Shown here: in pieces, positions 41,398-49,743 of the stretch
How positions within the stretch are numbered: the stretch's first letter is position 1
How the letters are laid out: each line of letters opens with the position of its first letter
From: JBEVOS01 sp044226655
Lineage (GTDB): Bacteria; Pseudomonadota; Alphaproteobacteria; Caulobacterales; Aquidulcibacteraceae
Length of the DNA: 64,000 bases
Direction: 5' to 3'
Assembly (NCBI GenBank): GCA_044226655.1
Contig: JBGAGO010000001.1
Coordinates: forward strand, 434,001 to 498,000
Translations under genes and position numbers: made by a program
The notes under the pieces: generated by a model
The model's database searches: none
Told to the model about the DNA's origin: nothing
Seen by the model: only the letters and a program-made list of their open reading frames with translations

Positions 41398-42369
41398 TCA
41401 CGGAATCAGCACCAGACTCCCCGTCGTGCGCCGCCCTTCCAGATCGCGGTGCGCCTCAGCGGCGTCGGCGAGTTTGTAGCGCGTGGGCGCGGCGATCTTC
41501 ACCGCGCCGCTTGCGACCACGCCGAAAAGATCGTCCGCCGTTTCCTGCAGCAAAGCTGGCGTGCGCACATAGGTCGCCAGTGTCGGGCGCGTGAAGAACA
41601 GCGAGCCATTCGCCGCAAGCACTTGCGGTGAGAACGGAGGCGCCGCGCCCGACGAATTGCCGAAGCTCACAAACAGGCCGAGCGGCTTCAGCGATTTCAG
41701 CGTCGCCTCGAACGTGTCCTTGCCGACGCTGTCATAGACGACATCGGCGCCCTCGCCGTTCGTCAAGTCGCGCACGCGCTTCGCGATATCCTCGCGCGTC
41801 GAGACGATCACGTGATCGGCGCCGAGCGTTTGCGCGAGCCGCGCTTTCTCATCGCTGCCGACGACGCCGATCACCGTCGCGCCGAGATGCTTGGCCCATT
41901 GCACCGCGATCTGTCCGACGCCGCCGGCGGCCGCGTGAATGACCACAACGTGTTGTCGTTCCACGGGAAACGTCTTGCGCAGAAGATAACGCGCGGTCAT
42001 CCCCTTGAGCATCGTCGCCGCCGCGATGTCGTCGCTGATCGACGCGGGCAGCGCGACCGCCGCATCCGCGCGCAGCGCGATCTTCTCCGCATAAGCGCCG
42101 AAACCGCCCGCGCAAAACGCAACGCGATCGCCGATCTTGAACCGCGTCACGCCCTCGCCCACCGCATCAACGACGCCGCTCGCTTCGCCGCCTAAGCCGC
42201 TTGGCAAAGGCAGCGGATAGAGTCCGGTGCGATGATAGGTGTCGATGAAATTGACGCCGATCGCGTGCGTGCGCACGACGATGAAGCCCGGCGCCGCGCG
42301 CGGCTCATCGACATCGACATAGCGCAGCACCTCCGGCCCGCCGGTTACGTCAAAGCGGATCGCTTTCAT
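41398..42369 (-). CDS. NADPH:quinone oxidoreductase (zinc-free MDR family)
   Basis: The 323-residue medium-chain dehydrogenase/reductase has MKAIRFDVTGGPEVLRY, GVNFIDTYHRTGLYP, AAAGGVGQIAVQWAKHLGA (NADPH-binding Rossmann loop) and YDSVGKDTFEATLKSL. It lacks the structural zinc cysteines and matches quinone oxidoreductase QOR. Start 42369 has AGGAGC 7 bases upstream. A parS-like sequence lies within it at 41958-41971. Confidence 0.92.
   Translation of the reverse strand: MKAIRFDVTGGPEVLRYVDVDEPRAAPGFIVVRTHAIGVNFIDTYHRTGLYPLPLPSGLGGEASGVVDAVGEGVTRFKIGDRVAFCAGGFGAYAEKIALRADAAVALPASISDDIAAATMLKGMTARYLLRKTFPVERQHVVVIHAAAGGVGQIAVQWAKHLGATVIGVVGSDEKARLAQTLGADHVIVSTREDIAKRVRDLTNGEGADVVYDSVGKDTFEATLKSLKPLGLFVSFGNSSGAAPPFSPQVLAANGSLFFTRPTLATYVRTPALLQETADDLFGVVASGAVKIAAPTRYKLADAAEAHRDLEGRRTTGSLVLIP
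41958..41971. promoter_or_regulatory. parS-like site 1
   Basis: GTTCCACGGGAAAC differs from the parS consensus GTTYCACGTGRAAC at one position (G for T in the centre). It lies inside the quinone oxidoreductase gene, about 5.5 kb from the candidate origin and 7 kb from parA. The same 14-mer recurs at 45806. Confidence 0.5.
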
Positions 42370-42379
42370 CGTCTGCTCC

Positions 42380-43327
42380 TCAATTGTCCGCCGCGCAGCG
42401 CACCGGCTTCGAACCATCGCCATCGGCCGCGTCGAGCGCGCGATAGGCATCGAGCGGACGATCGCTGGCGATCAGCTCAAGACCGGTCTCCGCGAATTCC
42501 GGATAGCCGCCGCCCTCGCCGCGGGCGAAGCGCGCATCCCAGCTTTGATCGGGCCGCCCCAGCGTGCCGAACGCGCTTTCGACGCCCCGCTGCGCGAGCG
42601 CGACGTTGAGCGCGGCGTTCGGCTCCTCCGTGCCGGTCCATGCGATGACGCGCGAAAGATCGACATGGTTGGCGATGAAGCGCTGCAGCTGCGCCTCGTC
42701 TTCGATCGTCGCCGTCATCATCAGATCGGGCGCCAGCCGATGCAGGCGGAAGGCCTGGCCATCGGTGTAGGTGATGAGGATGACGCGGTTCTCCGCATGC
42801 GCGGCGCGGACGGCGGCGATGACGTCCTCGTAGGGCACGTCGCGTTTGATATCGAGTTCGAGGATCGCCTTCCCCGCCGCCCACTCAAGCGCCTGCTGCA
42901 ACGTCGGCGGATGCGCGGCCAGCGTCTGCCCGTCATTGTCGCGCAGTGACAGCGCCTGGATCTCCGCCAACGTCGACTCCGAGACCGGCCCATGCCCAGT
43001 CGTCGTGCGCTCCAGCGTCTCGTCATGCATCAGCACGAGCTTGCCGTCCTTGGTGCGCGCGATGTCGATCTCGAGCGCGACCGGCGCCTGGCGCACGGTG
43101 TTCGCAAACGTCTCGACGGAATTTTCCGCAAAGCTCGGCGCCGGCCCGCCGCGATGCGCGGAGACCAGCGCGCCGCTGTCGCGCTGCAGGCAATCGAAGA
43201 AATGCGCGATGTCATGCGGCTGAAGCGCGGGCGCGGCGGCGGATGCTGCCGTCGCCGCGCTCGTCCCCGTATTGGCCGCGCCGCATGCCGCCAGCAGCAA
43301 TGCCGCGCCGATCACAAGAACCCTCAT
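42380..43327 (-). CDS. Glycerophosphodiester phosphodiesterase, lipoprotein
   Basis: The 315-residue enzyme has a lipobox LLLAAC, so it is anchored in the envelope. The GDPD catalytic set is present: ALVSAHRGG, SVETFANTVRQAPVALEIDI (Glu, Asp), and LVLMHDETLERTTTG (His). It should hydrolyse glycerophosphodiesters from phospholipid breakdown. The stop region and the upstream dienelactone hydrolase gene overlap by 4 bp, so both are in one operon with the quinone oxidoreductase downstream. Confidence 0.9.
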   Translation of the reverse strand: MRVLVIGAALLLAACGAANTGTSAATAASAAAPALQPHDIAHFFDCLQRDSGALVSAHRGGPAPSFAENSVETFANTVRQAPVALEIDIARTKDGKLVLMHDETLERTTTGHGPVSESTLAEIQALSLRDNDGQTLAAHPPTLQQALEWAAGKAILELDIKRDVPYEDVIAAVRAAHAENRVILITYTDGQAFRLHRLAPDLMMTATIEDEAQLQRFIANHVDLSRVIAWTGTEEPNAALNVALAQRGVESAFGTLGRPDQSWDARFARGEGGGYPEFAETGLELIASDRPLDAYRALDAADGDGSKPVRCAADN

Positions 43328-44013
43328 GCCAGGTTCGCCTCGAAGAACGCGACCGTGCGGCCATCGGCGATCTTCGCCGCCGCCGCGTCGTAATGCGCGC
43401 CGCCTTCGCGCGTGAACGCGTGATCCTGTTCGGCATAGGAATGCAGCGTGACGAGCGGATTGCCGCCGAGCCCATCCGCGATCGCCTTCTGCGCATCGGG
43501 CTTCACGAATTGATCCTTGGCCGCGATGTGCAGCATCAGCGGCTTCTTGATGCCGGAGGCTTCGCCGAGCCGCTGATCGATCGACACGCCGTAATAGCCG
43601 ACGCTCGCATCGCTATCGGTGCGCGCGGCGGTGAGATAGGCGAGCAGCCCGCCCAGGCAATAGCCGACCGCGCCGACCTTCGCCGCGCCCAGCGCGCGCG
43701 CCTGCGCGATGGTGGCCTGGATGTCCTCGATGCCTTTGTCGGCGTTGAACGCGTTCATCAGCTCGAACGCGCGCGACCATTCCTTCTCGGTCTTGTCCGT
43801 CAGCTCCACGCCCGGCTCGATGCGCCAGAACAGGTCCGGCGAAATCGCCAGGAAGCCCTCGCCCGCCAGCCAATCGCTCTTATGGCGCATGGTCTCGTTG
43901 ACGCCGAAAATCTCCTGGATGACGACCACCGCTGCTTTCACCGGCCCCGCGGGCCGCGCCACATAGGCTTTGAACGCGCCGTCCTTGCCGGAAACCTGGA
44001 TCCATTCGCCCAT
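43324..44013 (-). CDS. Dienelactone hydrolase family protein (cytoplasmic)
   Basis: The 229-residue alpha/beta hydrolase has VVVIQEIFGVN (Glu), GYCLGGLLAYL (nucleophilic Cys), AAKDQFVKPDAQ (Asp) and EQDHAFTREGG (His). This is the complete dienelactone hydrolase triad; in this branch the substrate is usually not the chloroaromatic lactone. No signal peptide is seen, unlike the paralogue at 7894. It overlaps the GDPD gene by 4 bp. Confidence 0.9.
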   Translation of the reverse strand: MGEWIQVSGKDGAFKAYVARPAGPVKAAVVVIQEIFGVNETMRHKSDWLAGEGFLAISPDLFWRIEPGVELTDKTEKEWSRAFELMNAFNADKGIEDIQATIAQARALGAAKVGAVGYCLGGLLAYLTAARTDSDASVGYYGVSIDQRLGEASGIKKPLMLHIAAKDQFVKPDAQKAIADGLGGNPLVTLHSYAEQDHAFTREGGAHYDAAAAKIADGRTVAFFEANLA

Positions 44014-44094
44014 CGGCCTCTCCTAATTTTGGGGTCGGGCAGGCTATAACCGCTGCGCGCGTCCGGTGCGACCGCGCGTGGAGGCGCAAGGGCC

Positions 44095-44346
44095 ATGAAA
44101 TTCACCGTCAACGTCGAATGCTCGCCGGAAGAAGCGCGCCGCTTCATCGGCCTGCCGGATGTCACCCCGCTCAACGAGGCCATCGTGGCGGAGATGACCA
44201 AGCGCATGGAGCAGAACGTCGCCCTGATGAGCCCGGACACGATGCTGAAGAGCTGGATGTCCGTCGGCACCCAGGCGCAGGACGCCTTCCTGAAGCTCAT
44301 GACCACCGGCGCCGGCGCGGCCTTCAAGCCGCCGGAGAAGCCGTGA
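44095..44346 (+). CDS. DUF6489 family small protein
   Basis: The 83-residue protein starts MKFTVNVECSPEEARRFIGL, then has VTPLNEAIVAEMTKRMEQN and LKSWMSVGTQAQDAFLKLM. This small conserved alphaproteobacterial protein precedes mnmE in many genomes; its function is unknown. It is short, helical and without a signal. mnmE starts 3 bp after its stop, so they are co-transcribed. Confidence 0.75.
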   Translation: MKFTVNVECSPEEARRFIGLPDVTPLNEAIVAEMTKRMEQNVALMSPDTMLKSWMSVGTQAQDAFLKLMTTGAGAAFKPPEKP

Positions 44347-44349
44347 TCT

Positions 44350-45753
44350 TTGGCTGAGGCGCGAGACACCATCGCCGCCCTCGCCAGCGGCGCTGGGCGG
44401 GCGGGCGTGGCGGTCGTCCGCCTGTCTGGACCTAAGGCAGGGCCGGCGCTCAAGGCGCTCACGGAACGCGCTTTGCCCAAACCGCGCCAGGCCGCGCGCC
44501 GCCGCTTCGCCGATCCGGCGACGGGCGCGCCGCTGGACGAGGGCTTGGCCCTCTGGTTCCCCGCGCCCGCGAGCTTCACCGGCGAAGACGTCGCCGAATT
44601 CCACATCCATGGCGGGCCCGCGCTCATCGCTGCGCTGCTCGACGTGTTGACGCGTTTGGACGGCGTGCGTCTCGCCGCGCCCGGCGAATTCACCCGCCGC
44701 GCATTCGCGCATGGCAAGCTCGATCTCACCCAAGCCGAAGGCCTCGCCGATCTCGTCGAAGCGGAGACGGAGGGCCAGCGCAAACAAGCGCTCGCGCAGA
44801 TGCAAGGCGCGCTCGGCGCGCTCTACGAAGACTGGCGCGCGCGTTTGATCGAAGCGATGGCGCTGCTCGAAGCGGCGATCGATTTTCCCGACGAGGATTT
44901 GCCCGCCGATCTCGCAGCGCGCGTTTTCCCGCGTCTTTCCGCGCTTTTCGACGCGTTGGGCGAACATCTCGCCGATGCGCATCGCGGCGAGCGCGTGCGC
45001 GACGGCTATCGCATCGCGATCATCGGCGCGCCCAACGCCGGCAAGTCCTCGCTGCTCAACGCGCTCGCGCGCCGCGAGGCCGCGATCGTCTCCGACATTC
45101 CTGGCACCACGCGCGACGTGGTCGAAGTGCGCCTCGTGCTCGCGGGCTTTCCGGTTTGGATCGCCGACACGGCGGGACTGCGCGAAGCCGCTGACGCGAT
45201 CGAAGCCGAAGGTGTGCGCCGCGCACTCGCGCGCGCAGAGGAGGCCGATCTTCGAATTCTCGCCGTGGAGTCGGGGACGGACGGGCGACAGATGGCCGCT
45301 CAATTGCTCAAGAACGGCGACGTCTGGCTCTACACGAAATCGGACCTTCGCTGGGGGCCGTCGCGGGACCTCTCCGGCTACACGCGCCGTCTGCGCTATG
45401 ACCGTGATTTCGTTGAGCGGCTGGCGGCTGAGCCGATCCGGAAGCCCAGCCCAATATCGTTTTCGGTCTTCGATCCCATCGATGTCGCGAACCTCTTAGA
45501 TCTGCTCGCCGCCAAGGTCGCTATCGCGCTTGAGGGGCGGGAGGCGCCAGCGCTCACGCGCGCGCGACATCGCGGGCTCGTGGGGCAAGCACACGCCGCC
45601 TTGGGCCGGGCGAGGGCGGCTTTAGAGCAGGGGCCGGAGCTGGCGGCCGAGGAGCTGCGCGCCGCCGCGGACGCGCTCGGCAAGCTCACAGGCCGCATCG
45701 ACGTCGAAGATTTGCTCGACGACATCTTCTCGAAATTCTGCATCGGGAAATAG
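44350..45753 (+). CDS. mnmE: tRNA modification GTPase MnmE
   Basis: With MnmG, MnmE makes 5-carboxymethylaminomethyl-uridine at tRNA position 34. The 467 residues have DTIAALASGAGRAGVAVVRLSG, the formyl-THF-binding domain, the G domain with GAPNAGKSSLLNAL (G1), DIPGTTRD (G2) and DTAGLRE (G3), and end in the conserved FCIGK. It starts at TTG 44350, forced by the stop of DUF6489 three bases earlier. G4 (usually NKxD) reads TKSDL. Confidence 0.95.
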   Translation: MAEARDTIAALASGAGRAGVAVVRLSGPKAGPALKALTERALPKPRQAARRRFADPATGAPLDEGLALWFPAPASFTGEDVAEFHIHGGPALIAALLDVLTRLDGVRLAAPGEFTRRAFAHGKLDLTQAEGLADLVEAETEGQRKQALAQMQGALGALYEDWRARLIEAMALLEAAIDFPDEDLPADLAARVFPRLSALFDALGEHLADAHRGERVRDGYRIAIIGAPNAGKSSLLNALARREAAIVSDIPGTTRDVVEVRLVLAGFPVWIADTAGLREAADAIEAEGVRRALARAEEADLRILAVESGTDGRQMAAQLLKNGDVWLYTKSDLRWGPSRDLSGYTRRLRYDRDFVERLAAEPIRKPSPISFSVFDPIDVANLLDLLAAKVAIALEGREAPALTRARHRGLVGQAHAALGRARAALEQGPELAAEELRAAADALGKLTGRIDVEDLLDDIFSKFCIGK

Positions 45754-45805
45754 ACCGCGCCATTACTTGGTTCGTCTTGGCGCTCCATTTCGCCTCTCGG
45801 CGCGA

Positions 45806-45819
45806 GTTCCACGGGAAAC
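45806..45819. promoter_or_regulatory. parS-like site 2
   Basis: GTTCCACGGGAAAC, 13 of 14 to the consensus, in the mnmE/mnmG gap, 60 bp before the best site. It is identical to site 1. Confidence 0.55.
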
Positions 45820-45865
45820 AAGTTTAAGCGTGTAAACCAGAGTAAAAACCCGTTGAGCCTCAAGA

Positions 45866-45879
45866 GTTTCACGTGGAAC
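45866..45879. promoter_or_regulatory. parS site 3 (best match)
   Basis: GTTTCACGTGGAAC fits GTTYCACGTGRAAC at every position, with the central CACGTG intact. It lies in the mnmE/mnmG gap about 3 kb before parA. ParB should load here and spread. Confidence 0.75.
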
Positions 45880-45928
45880 AGATCGGGCAAGTAAAACGGG
45901 CAGTTTTGGCGCGCGGAAGAAGGTGAGC

Positions 45929-46063
45929 GCCGTCCTTCCCCGCGAGGGGAAGGTGGCGCGCGCGGAGCGCGCGACGGATGGGGCGGAGGCCGGCCCATGG
46001 TGGTGTCTCCGCCCCCTCAGCCGCGCTACGCGCGACAGCTCCCCCTCGCGGGGGAGCACGGCG
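45929..46063. repeat. Paired-palindrome repeat (copy D), just upstream of mnmG
   Basis: Left arm: CCTTCCCCgcgaGGGGAAGG, TGG, inner hairpin CGCGCGcggaGCGCGCG, ACGGATGGGGCGGAGG. Right arm: CCGCCCCCTCAG, hairpin CCGCGCtacGCGCG, ACAG, CTCCCCCtcgcGGGGGAG. It ends 38 bp before the mnmG GTG, so it will be part of the mnmG leader RNA. Confidence 0.88.
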
Positions 46064-46101
46064 TGGCGCTGGCTCGCCTTCGGCGCTACAAGCCCCTCCC
46101 C

Positions 46102-48006
46102 GTGACCAACCCACGCTCCTTCGATGTCATCGTGATCGGCGGCGGCCATGCCGGCTGCGAGGCCGCGGCTGCCACGGCCCGCCTCGGCGCGCGCACGCTG
46201 CTGCTGACTCATAAGCTCGAAACCATCGGCGAGATGAGCTGCAACCCGGCCATTGGCGGCCTGGGCAAGGGCCATCTGGTCCGCGAGATCGACGCGCTGG
46301 ACGGCGTGATGGGCCGCGTGGCGGACGCCGCCGGCATCCAATTCCGTCTGCTCAACCGCTCCAAGGGCCCCGCCGTCCGCGGCCCCCGCGCCCAGAGCGA
46401 CCGCAAGCTCTACCGCGAGGCCATGCAGGCCGAACTCTTGGCCACGCCGAACCTCACTGTCCTAGCCGCTGCGGTGGAAGATTTGATCGTCGAGCGCGAC
46501 CGTAATCCTCCCCCGTTCACGGGGGAGGTGGCGAGCGCCAGCGAGCCGGAGGGGGGAGCCGCAAACGCCGACGGTCTGAGCGACGTGGGGGGCCTCACCA
46601 CCGGCACCTTCCTCAAAGGCCTCATCCATATCGGCCCCAAGCGCATTCCCGCCGGCCGTCATGGCGAGGCGCCGGCGATCGGGCTGTCGGACCGGCTCTA
46701 TGGCCTGGGCTTCGCCATGGGCCGGCTGAAGACCGGCACGCCCGCGCGGCTCGATGGGACGACGATCGATTGGGCCGCGCTGGACATGCAGGCGGGCGAT
46801 GACGAGCCCTCGCCGTTCTCCTTCCTCACGGATCGCATCGCTAATCGGCAGATCGCGTGCGGCGTGACGAGCACGAATGCCGAGACGCATCGCATCATCG
46901 CGGAGAGTCTGGATCAGAGCGCGGTCTATTCCGGCGCGATTGCGGGCAGGGGCCCGCGCTATTGCCCGTCGATCGAAGACAAGGTCGTGCGCTTCGCCGA
47001 ACGCGACGCGCATCAGATCTTCCTCGAACCGGAAGGCCTCGACGACGACACCGTCTATCCGAACGGCATCAGCACGTCGCTGCCGGAAGAGGTGCAAGAG
47101 CGCTTCATCCGCACCATTCGCGGCTTGGAGCATGTCGCGATCAAACGGCACGCCTATGCGATCGAGTACGATTACGTCGATCCGCGCGAACTCTATCCGA
47201 CACTGGAGACCAAGCGTCTGCCGGGGCTTTATCTCGCCGGCCAGATCAACGGCACGACCGGCTATGAAGAAGCCGCCGCGCAAGGCCTGATCGCGGGGCT
47301 CAACGCGGCGCGCGCGGCGGGCGGGTCTGCGCCGGTCATGTTCGATCGCAGCGAGGCTTATCTCGGCGTACTGATCGACGATCTCGTCACGCGCGGCGTC
47401 ACCGAGCCCTATCGCATGTTCACGTCACGCGCGGAGTATCGCTTGAGCCTGCGCGCCGACAACGCCGATCAGCGCCTCACGCCGCGCGGCGTCGAGCTCG
47501 GCTGCGTCGGTTCAAACCGCGCCGCGCGATTCAGCGGGAAAATGCAGGCGATTTCGCACGCACGCGATCTCGCGCATGCGTGTGCGCTGACGCCGAAGCA
47601 AGCGAACGATCTCGGCCTCAAGGTCAATCAGGATGGCCAGCGCCGCGATGCGCTGCAGCTGCTCGCCTATCCGTCGATCACGTTCGAACGGCTCGCCGTG
47701 ATCTGGCCCGCGCTCAACGATCTCTCGCGCGAGGCGCGCACGCAGCTTGAGGTCGATGCGCTCTATGCTGGTTATCTCGATCGCCAATCCGCCGACATCG
47801 AAGCCTTCAAGCGCGACGAGGATCTCACGCTCGATGCGCAGCTCGACTATGCGCGCGTCGGCGGGCTCTCGAACGAAGTGCGCGACAAGCTCGCCCAGGC
47901 GCGCCCCGTCACGCTCGGCCAGGCCGGCCGCATCGAAGGCATGACGCCCAGCGCGCTCACCGCGCTGCTCGCGCACGTGAAGAAGGCGGAGCGGAAGAGG
48001 GCGTGA
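46102..48006 (+). CDS. mnmG: tRNA modification enzyme MnmG (GidA) carrying an in-frame repeat segment
   Basis: MnmG is the FAD partner of MnmE. From GTG 46102 the product is 634 residues (E. coli 629). FAD-binding VIVIGGGHAGCEAAAA, EMSCNPAIGGLGKGHLVREIDALDG, RLKTGTPARLDG and the C-terminal GLSNEVRDKLAQARP regions are conserved. Residues 135-154 (NPPPFTGEVASASEPEGG region) are encoded by half of the paired-palindrome repeat; the usual beta strands before LTTGTFLKGLIHIG are partly replaced or displaced. The upstream in-frame ATG (45997) would translate copy D and is unlikely. Confidence 0.95.
   Translation: MTNPRSFDVIVIGGGHAGCEAAAATARLGARTLLLTHKLETIGEMSCNPAIGGLGKGHLVREIDALDGVMGRVADAAGIQFRLLNRSKGPAVRGPRAQSDRKLYREAMQAELLATPNLTVLAAAVEDLIVERDRNPPPFTGEVASASEPEGGAANADGLSDVGGLTTGTFLKGLIHIGPKRIPAGRHGEAPAIGLSDRLYGLGFAMGRLKTGTPARLDGTTIDWAALDMQAGDDEPSPFSFLTDRIANRQIACGVTSTNAETHRIIAESLDQSAVYSGAIAGRGPRYCPSIEDKVVRFAERDAHQIFLEPEGLDDDTVYPNGISTSLPEEVQERFIRTIRGLEHVAIKRHAYAIEYDYVDPRELYPTLETKRLPGLYLAGQINGTTGYEEAAAQGLIAGLNAARAAGGSAPVMFDRSEAYLGVLIDDLVTRGVTEPYRMFTSRAEYRLSLRADNADQRLTPRGVELGCVGSNRAARFSGKMQAISHARDLAHACALTPKQANDLGLKVNQDGQRRDALQLLAYPSITFERLAVIWPALNDLSREARTQLEVDALYAGYLDRQSADIEAFKRDEDLTLDAQLDYARVGGLSNEVRDKLAQARPVTLGQAGRIEGMTPSALTALLAHVKKAERKRA
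46505..46564 (+). repeat. Half-unit of the paired-palindrome repeat inside mnmG (copy E)
   Basis: CCTCCCCCgttcacGGGGGAGG (46507-46528) is followed by TGGC, a poorer inner hairpin, and GGAGGGGGGAGCCGC, matching one module of copies F and J. The segment is about 60 nt, a multiple of three, and keeps the mnmG frame open. Confidence 0.8.
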
Positions 48007-48027
48007 GCTGCAACATGCGCGACACTA

Positions 48028-48162
48028 AATGCTCCCCCGCGCGCGGGGGAGCTGTCATGCGGAGCATGACTGAGGGGGGAGCCGCATGCTCCGCCCGTTG
48101 GCGTGATTGCTCCCCCCTCAGTCGGCTTCGCCGACAGCTCCCCCGTAAACGGGGGAGCATTG
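48028..48162. repeat. Paired-palindrome repeat (copy F), between mnmG and rsmG
   Basis: Left arm: GCTCCCCCgcgcgcGGGGGAGC, TGT, hairpin CATGCggaGCATG, ACTGAGGGGGGAGCCGC. Right arm: CTCCCCCCTCAGT, hairpin CGGCttcGCCG, ACAG, CTCCCCCgtaaacGGGGGAG. The two halves are nearly mirror images. The rsmG start lies 11 bp after it. Confidence 0.88.
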
Positions 48163-48172
48163 CGGTGCGCGC

Positions 48173-48805
48173 GTGAGCTATACCCAAGCCGATTTCATCC
48201 GCGATCTCGCGGTTCCACGCGAAACAGCTGAACGCGTGGAAACACATCGCCGCTTGCTCGAGGAATGGTCGCAGAAATTCGATCTCGTCGGCCCGCGCGA
48301 GCTTGAAAACTACTGGCGCCGTCATGCGCTCGATAGCGGCCAGCTCGTGCGCCTCGCGCCGGCGGCGCTGCGCTGGATCGATCTCGGCGCCGGCGCCGGC
48401 TTTCCCGGCCTCATCGTCGCTGCGCTGATCGCCGACCGGCCCGGCGCGCATGTCGACCTGGTCGAGGCCACCGGCAAGAAGGCCGAGTTCCTGGAGACCG
48501 CCGCCCACGCCATGGGCGTCCCGGCCCGCGTGATCCACGCCCGCATCGAAGACATCGGCGCTGGGGATCGCCGCTACGATGTGGTCACCGCGCGTGCGCT
48601 TGCGCCCTTGAAGCGACTCATGACGCATGCCAAGCCCTTCCTCGATCGGGGCGCCGAGGGCCTGTTCCTCAAAGGCGCGCAAGCAGAGGCCGAAATGGCC
48701 GCAGCCGGTCTTGGCCCGCATGGTGGGGCCTTCCAGGCAGAGGCAGCGGAGAGCTTGAGCGATCCGCGAGGACGAATCGTACGCGTCCGCCGCAAGGCGC
48801 GCTGA
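48173..48805 (+). CDS. rsmG: 16S rRNA (guanine-527-N7) methyltransferase RsmG
   Basis: RsmG methylates G527 of 16S rRNA using SAM. The 210 residues have the SAM-binding WIDLGAGAGFPGLIVA, the acceptor VDLVEATGKKAEFLE and VVTARALAPLKRL. It starts at GTG 48173; the N-terminal region carries a parS-like sequence at 48212. parA starts 11 bp after its stop, the usual order. Confidence 0.95.
   Translation: MSYTQADFIRDLAVPRETAERVETHRRLLEEWSQKFDLVGPRELENYWRRHALDSGQLVRLAPAALRWIDLGAGAGFPGLIVAALIADRPGAHVDLVEATGKKAEFLETAAHAMGVPARVIHARIEDIGAGDRRYDVVTARALAPLKRLMTHAKPFLDRGAEGLFLKGAQAEAEMAAAGLGPHGGAFQAEAAESLSDPRGRIVRVRRKAR
48212..48225. promoter_or_regulatory. parS-like site 4
   Basis: GTTCCACGCGAAAC, 13 of 14 to GTTYCACGTGRAAC (C for T in the centre), within the start of rsmG, 0.6 kb before parA. 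Confidence 0.55.
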
Positions 48806-48816
48806 GGAGGGGATCG

Positions 48817-49608
48817 ATGCGGGTTCTGGCGATCGCAAACCAGAAGGGCGGCGTGGGCAAGACGACCACCGCCATCAATCTCGGCACGGCGCTGGCGGCC
48901 GTCGGCAGGAAGGCCGTGATCTTCGACACCGACCCGCAAGGCAACGCCTCGACCGGCGTCGACATCCCGCCCGAGGAACGCGGCGTCACCAGCTATGACG
49001 TGCTCGTGGGTGAGCGCTCGTTGTCTGGCGCGCTGACGCCGACCAAAGTGCCGGGCCTCTTCATCGTGTCGGCCAATGCGAACCTCTCCGGCGTCGAAAC
49101 CGAGCTCATGTCCGGCCTGCGTCCCCAGCATCGCCTGCGCGATGCGATTGCGGCCTATCGCGCAGAGGAGACGGGGCAGGGCTTCGACTACATGCTGATC
49201 GATTGCCCGCCCTCGCTGAACATTCTCACCGTCAATGCGCTCACCGCGGCCGACGCTGTGCTGGTGCCGCTGCAGACGGAATTCTTCGCGCTCGAAGGCT
49301 TGTCGCAGCTGCTGCAGACGATCGAGGCCGTGAAGACGAACCTCAATCCGGCGCTGCAGATTCAAGGCATCGTGCTCACCATGTACGACAAGCGCACGGC
49401 GCTCTCCGAGCAGGTCGCCACCGATGTGCGCACGCACATGCCCGCGCTGGTCTACGAGACGGTGATCCCGCGCAACGTGAAACTCTCGGAAGCGCCGAGC
49501 CACGGCCTGCCCGCGATCGTCTACGATCAGAACGCCGCCGGCTCGAAAGCCTATCTCGAACTCGCGCGCGAACTCATCCATCGCGAACAGGTGCTGTTGG
49601 CGGCGTAA
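48817..49608 (+). CDS. parA: Chromosome partitioning ATPase ParA
   Basis: ParA binds DNA non-specifically when ATP-bound and forms the gradient that moves ParB-parS complexes to the poles. The 263 residues start VLAIANQKGGVGKTTTAINLGTAL in family form, with the deviant Walker A KGGVGKTT, then FDTDPQGNASTG and DYMLIDCPPSL (Walker B). Length is that of chromosomal ParA, with no extra N-terminal HTH, so it is not a plasmid type Ia protein. GAGGAGGGGATCG precedes the ATG. Confidence 0.97.
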   Translation: MRVLAIANQKGGVGKTTTAINLGTALAAVGRKAVIFDTDPQGNASTGVDIPPEERGVTSYDVLVGERSLSGALTPTKVPGLFIVSANANLSGVETELMSGLRPQHRLRDAIAAYRAEETGQGFDYMLIDCPPSLNILTVNALTAADAVLVPLQTEFFALEGLSQLLQTIEAVKTNLNPALQIQGIVLTMYDKRTALSEQVATDVRTHMPALVYETVIPRNVKLSEAPSHGLPAIVYDQNAAGSKAYLELARELIHREQVLLAA

Positions 49609-49679
49609 AGCGCGTCCGACCGGCGCGCGCGCAGCAGATTTATCGGGCGCACGGCGTGTTCGTCCAATCTGGCAAGGTA

Positions 49680-49696
49680 TGGGTAAGAATTACCCA
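49680..49696. promoter_or_regulatory. Perfect inverted repeat upstream of parB
   Basis: TGGGTAA-GAA-TTACCCA is a 7-bp perfect inverted repeat in the 135-bp parA/parB gap, 48 bp before the parB ATG. It does not match parS. It may be an operator for a parB-specific promoter. Confidence 0.4.
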
Positions 49697-49743
49697 CCAG
49701 AAATTAAGCCAGACGAATCGGAGCGGGCGCGGGAGCAAGATCA

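Noticed and set aside
45997..46101. Longer MnmG start at the upstream ATG
   Set aside because: It would translate half of repeat copy D; the FAD motif begins 8 residues after GTG 46102 as in homologues.
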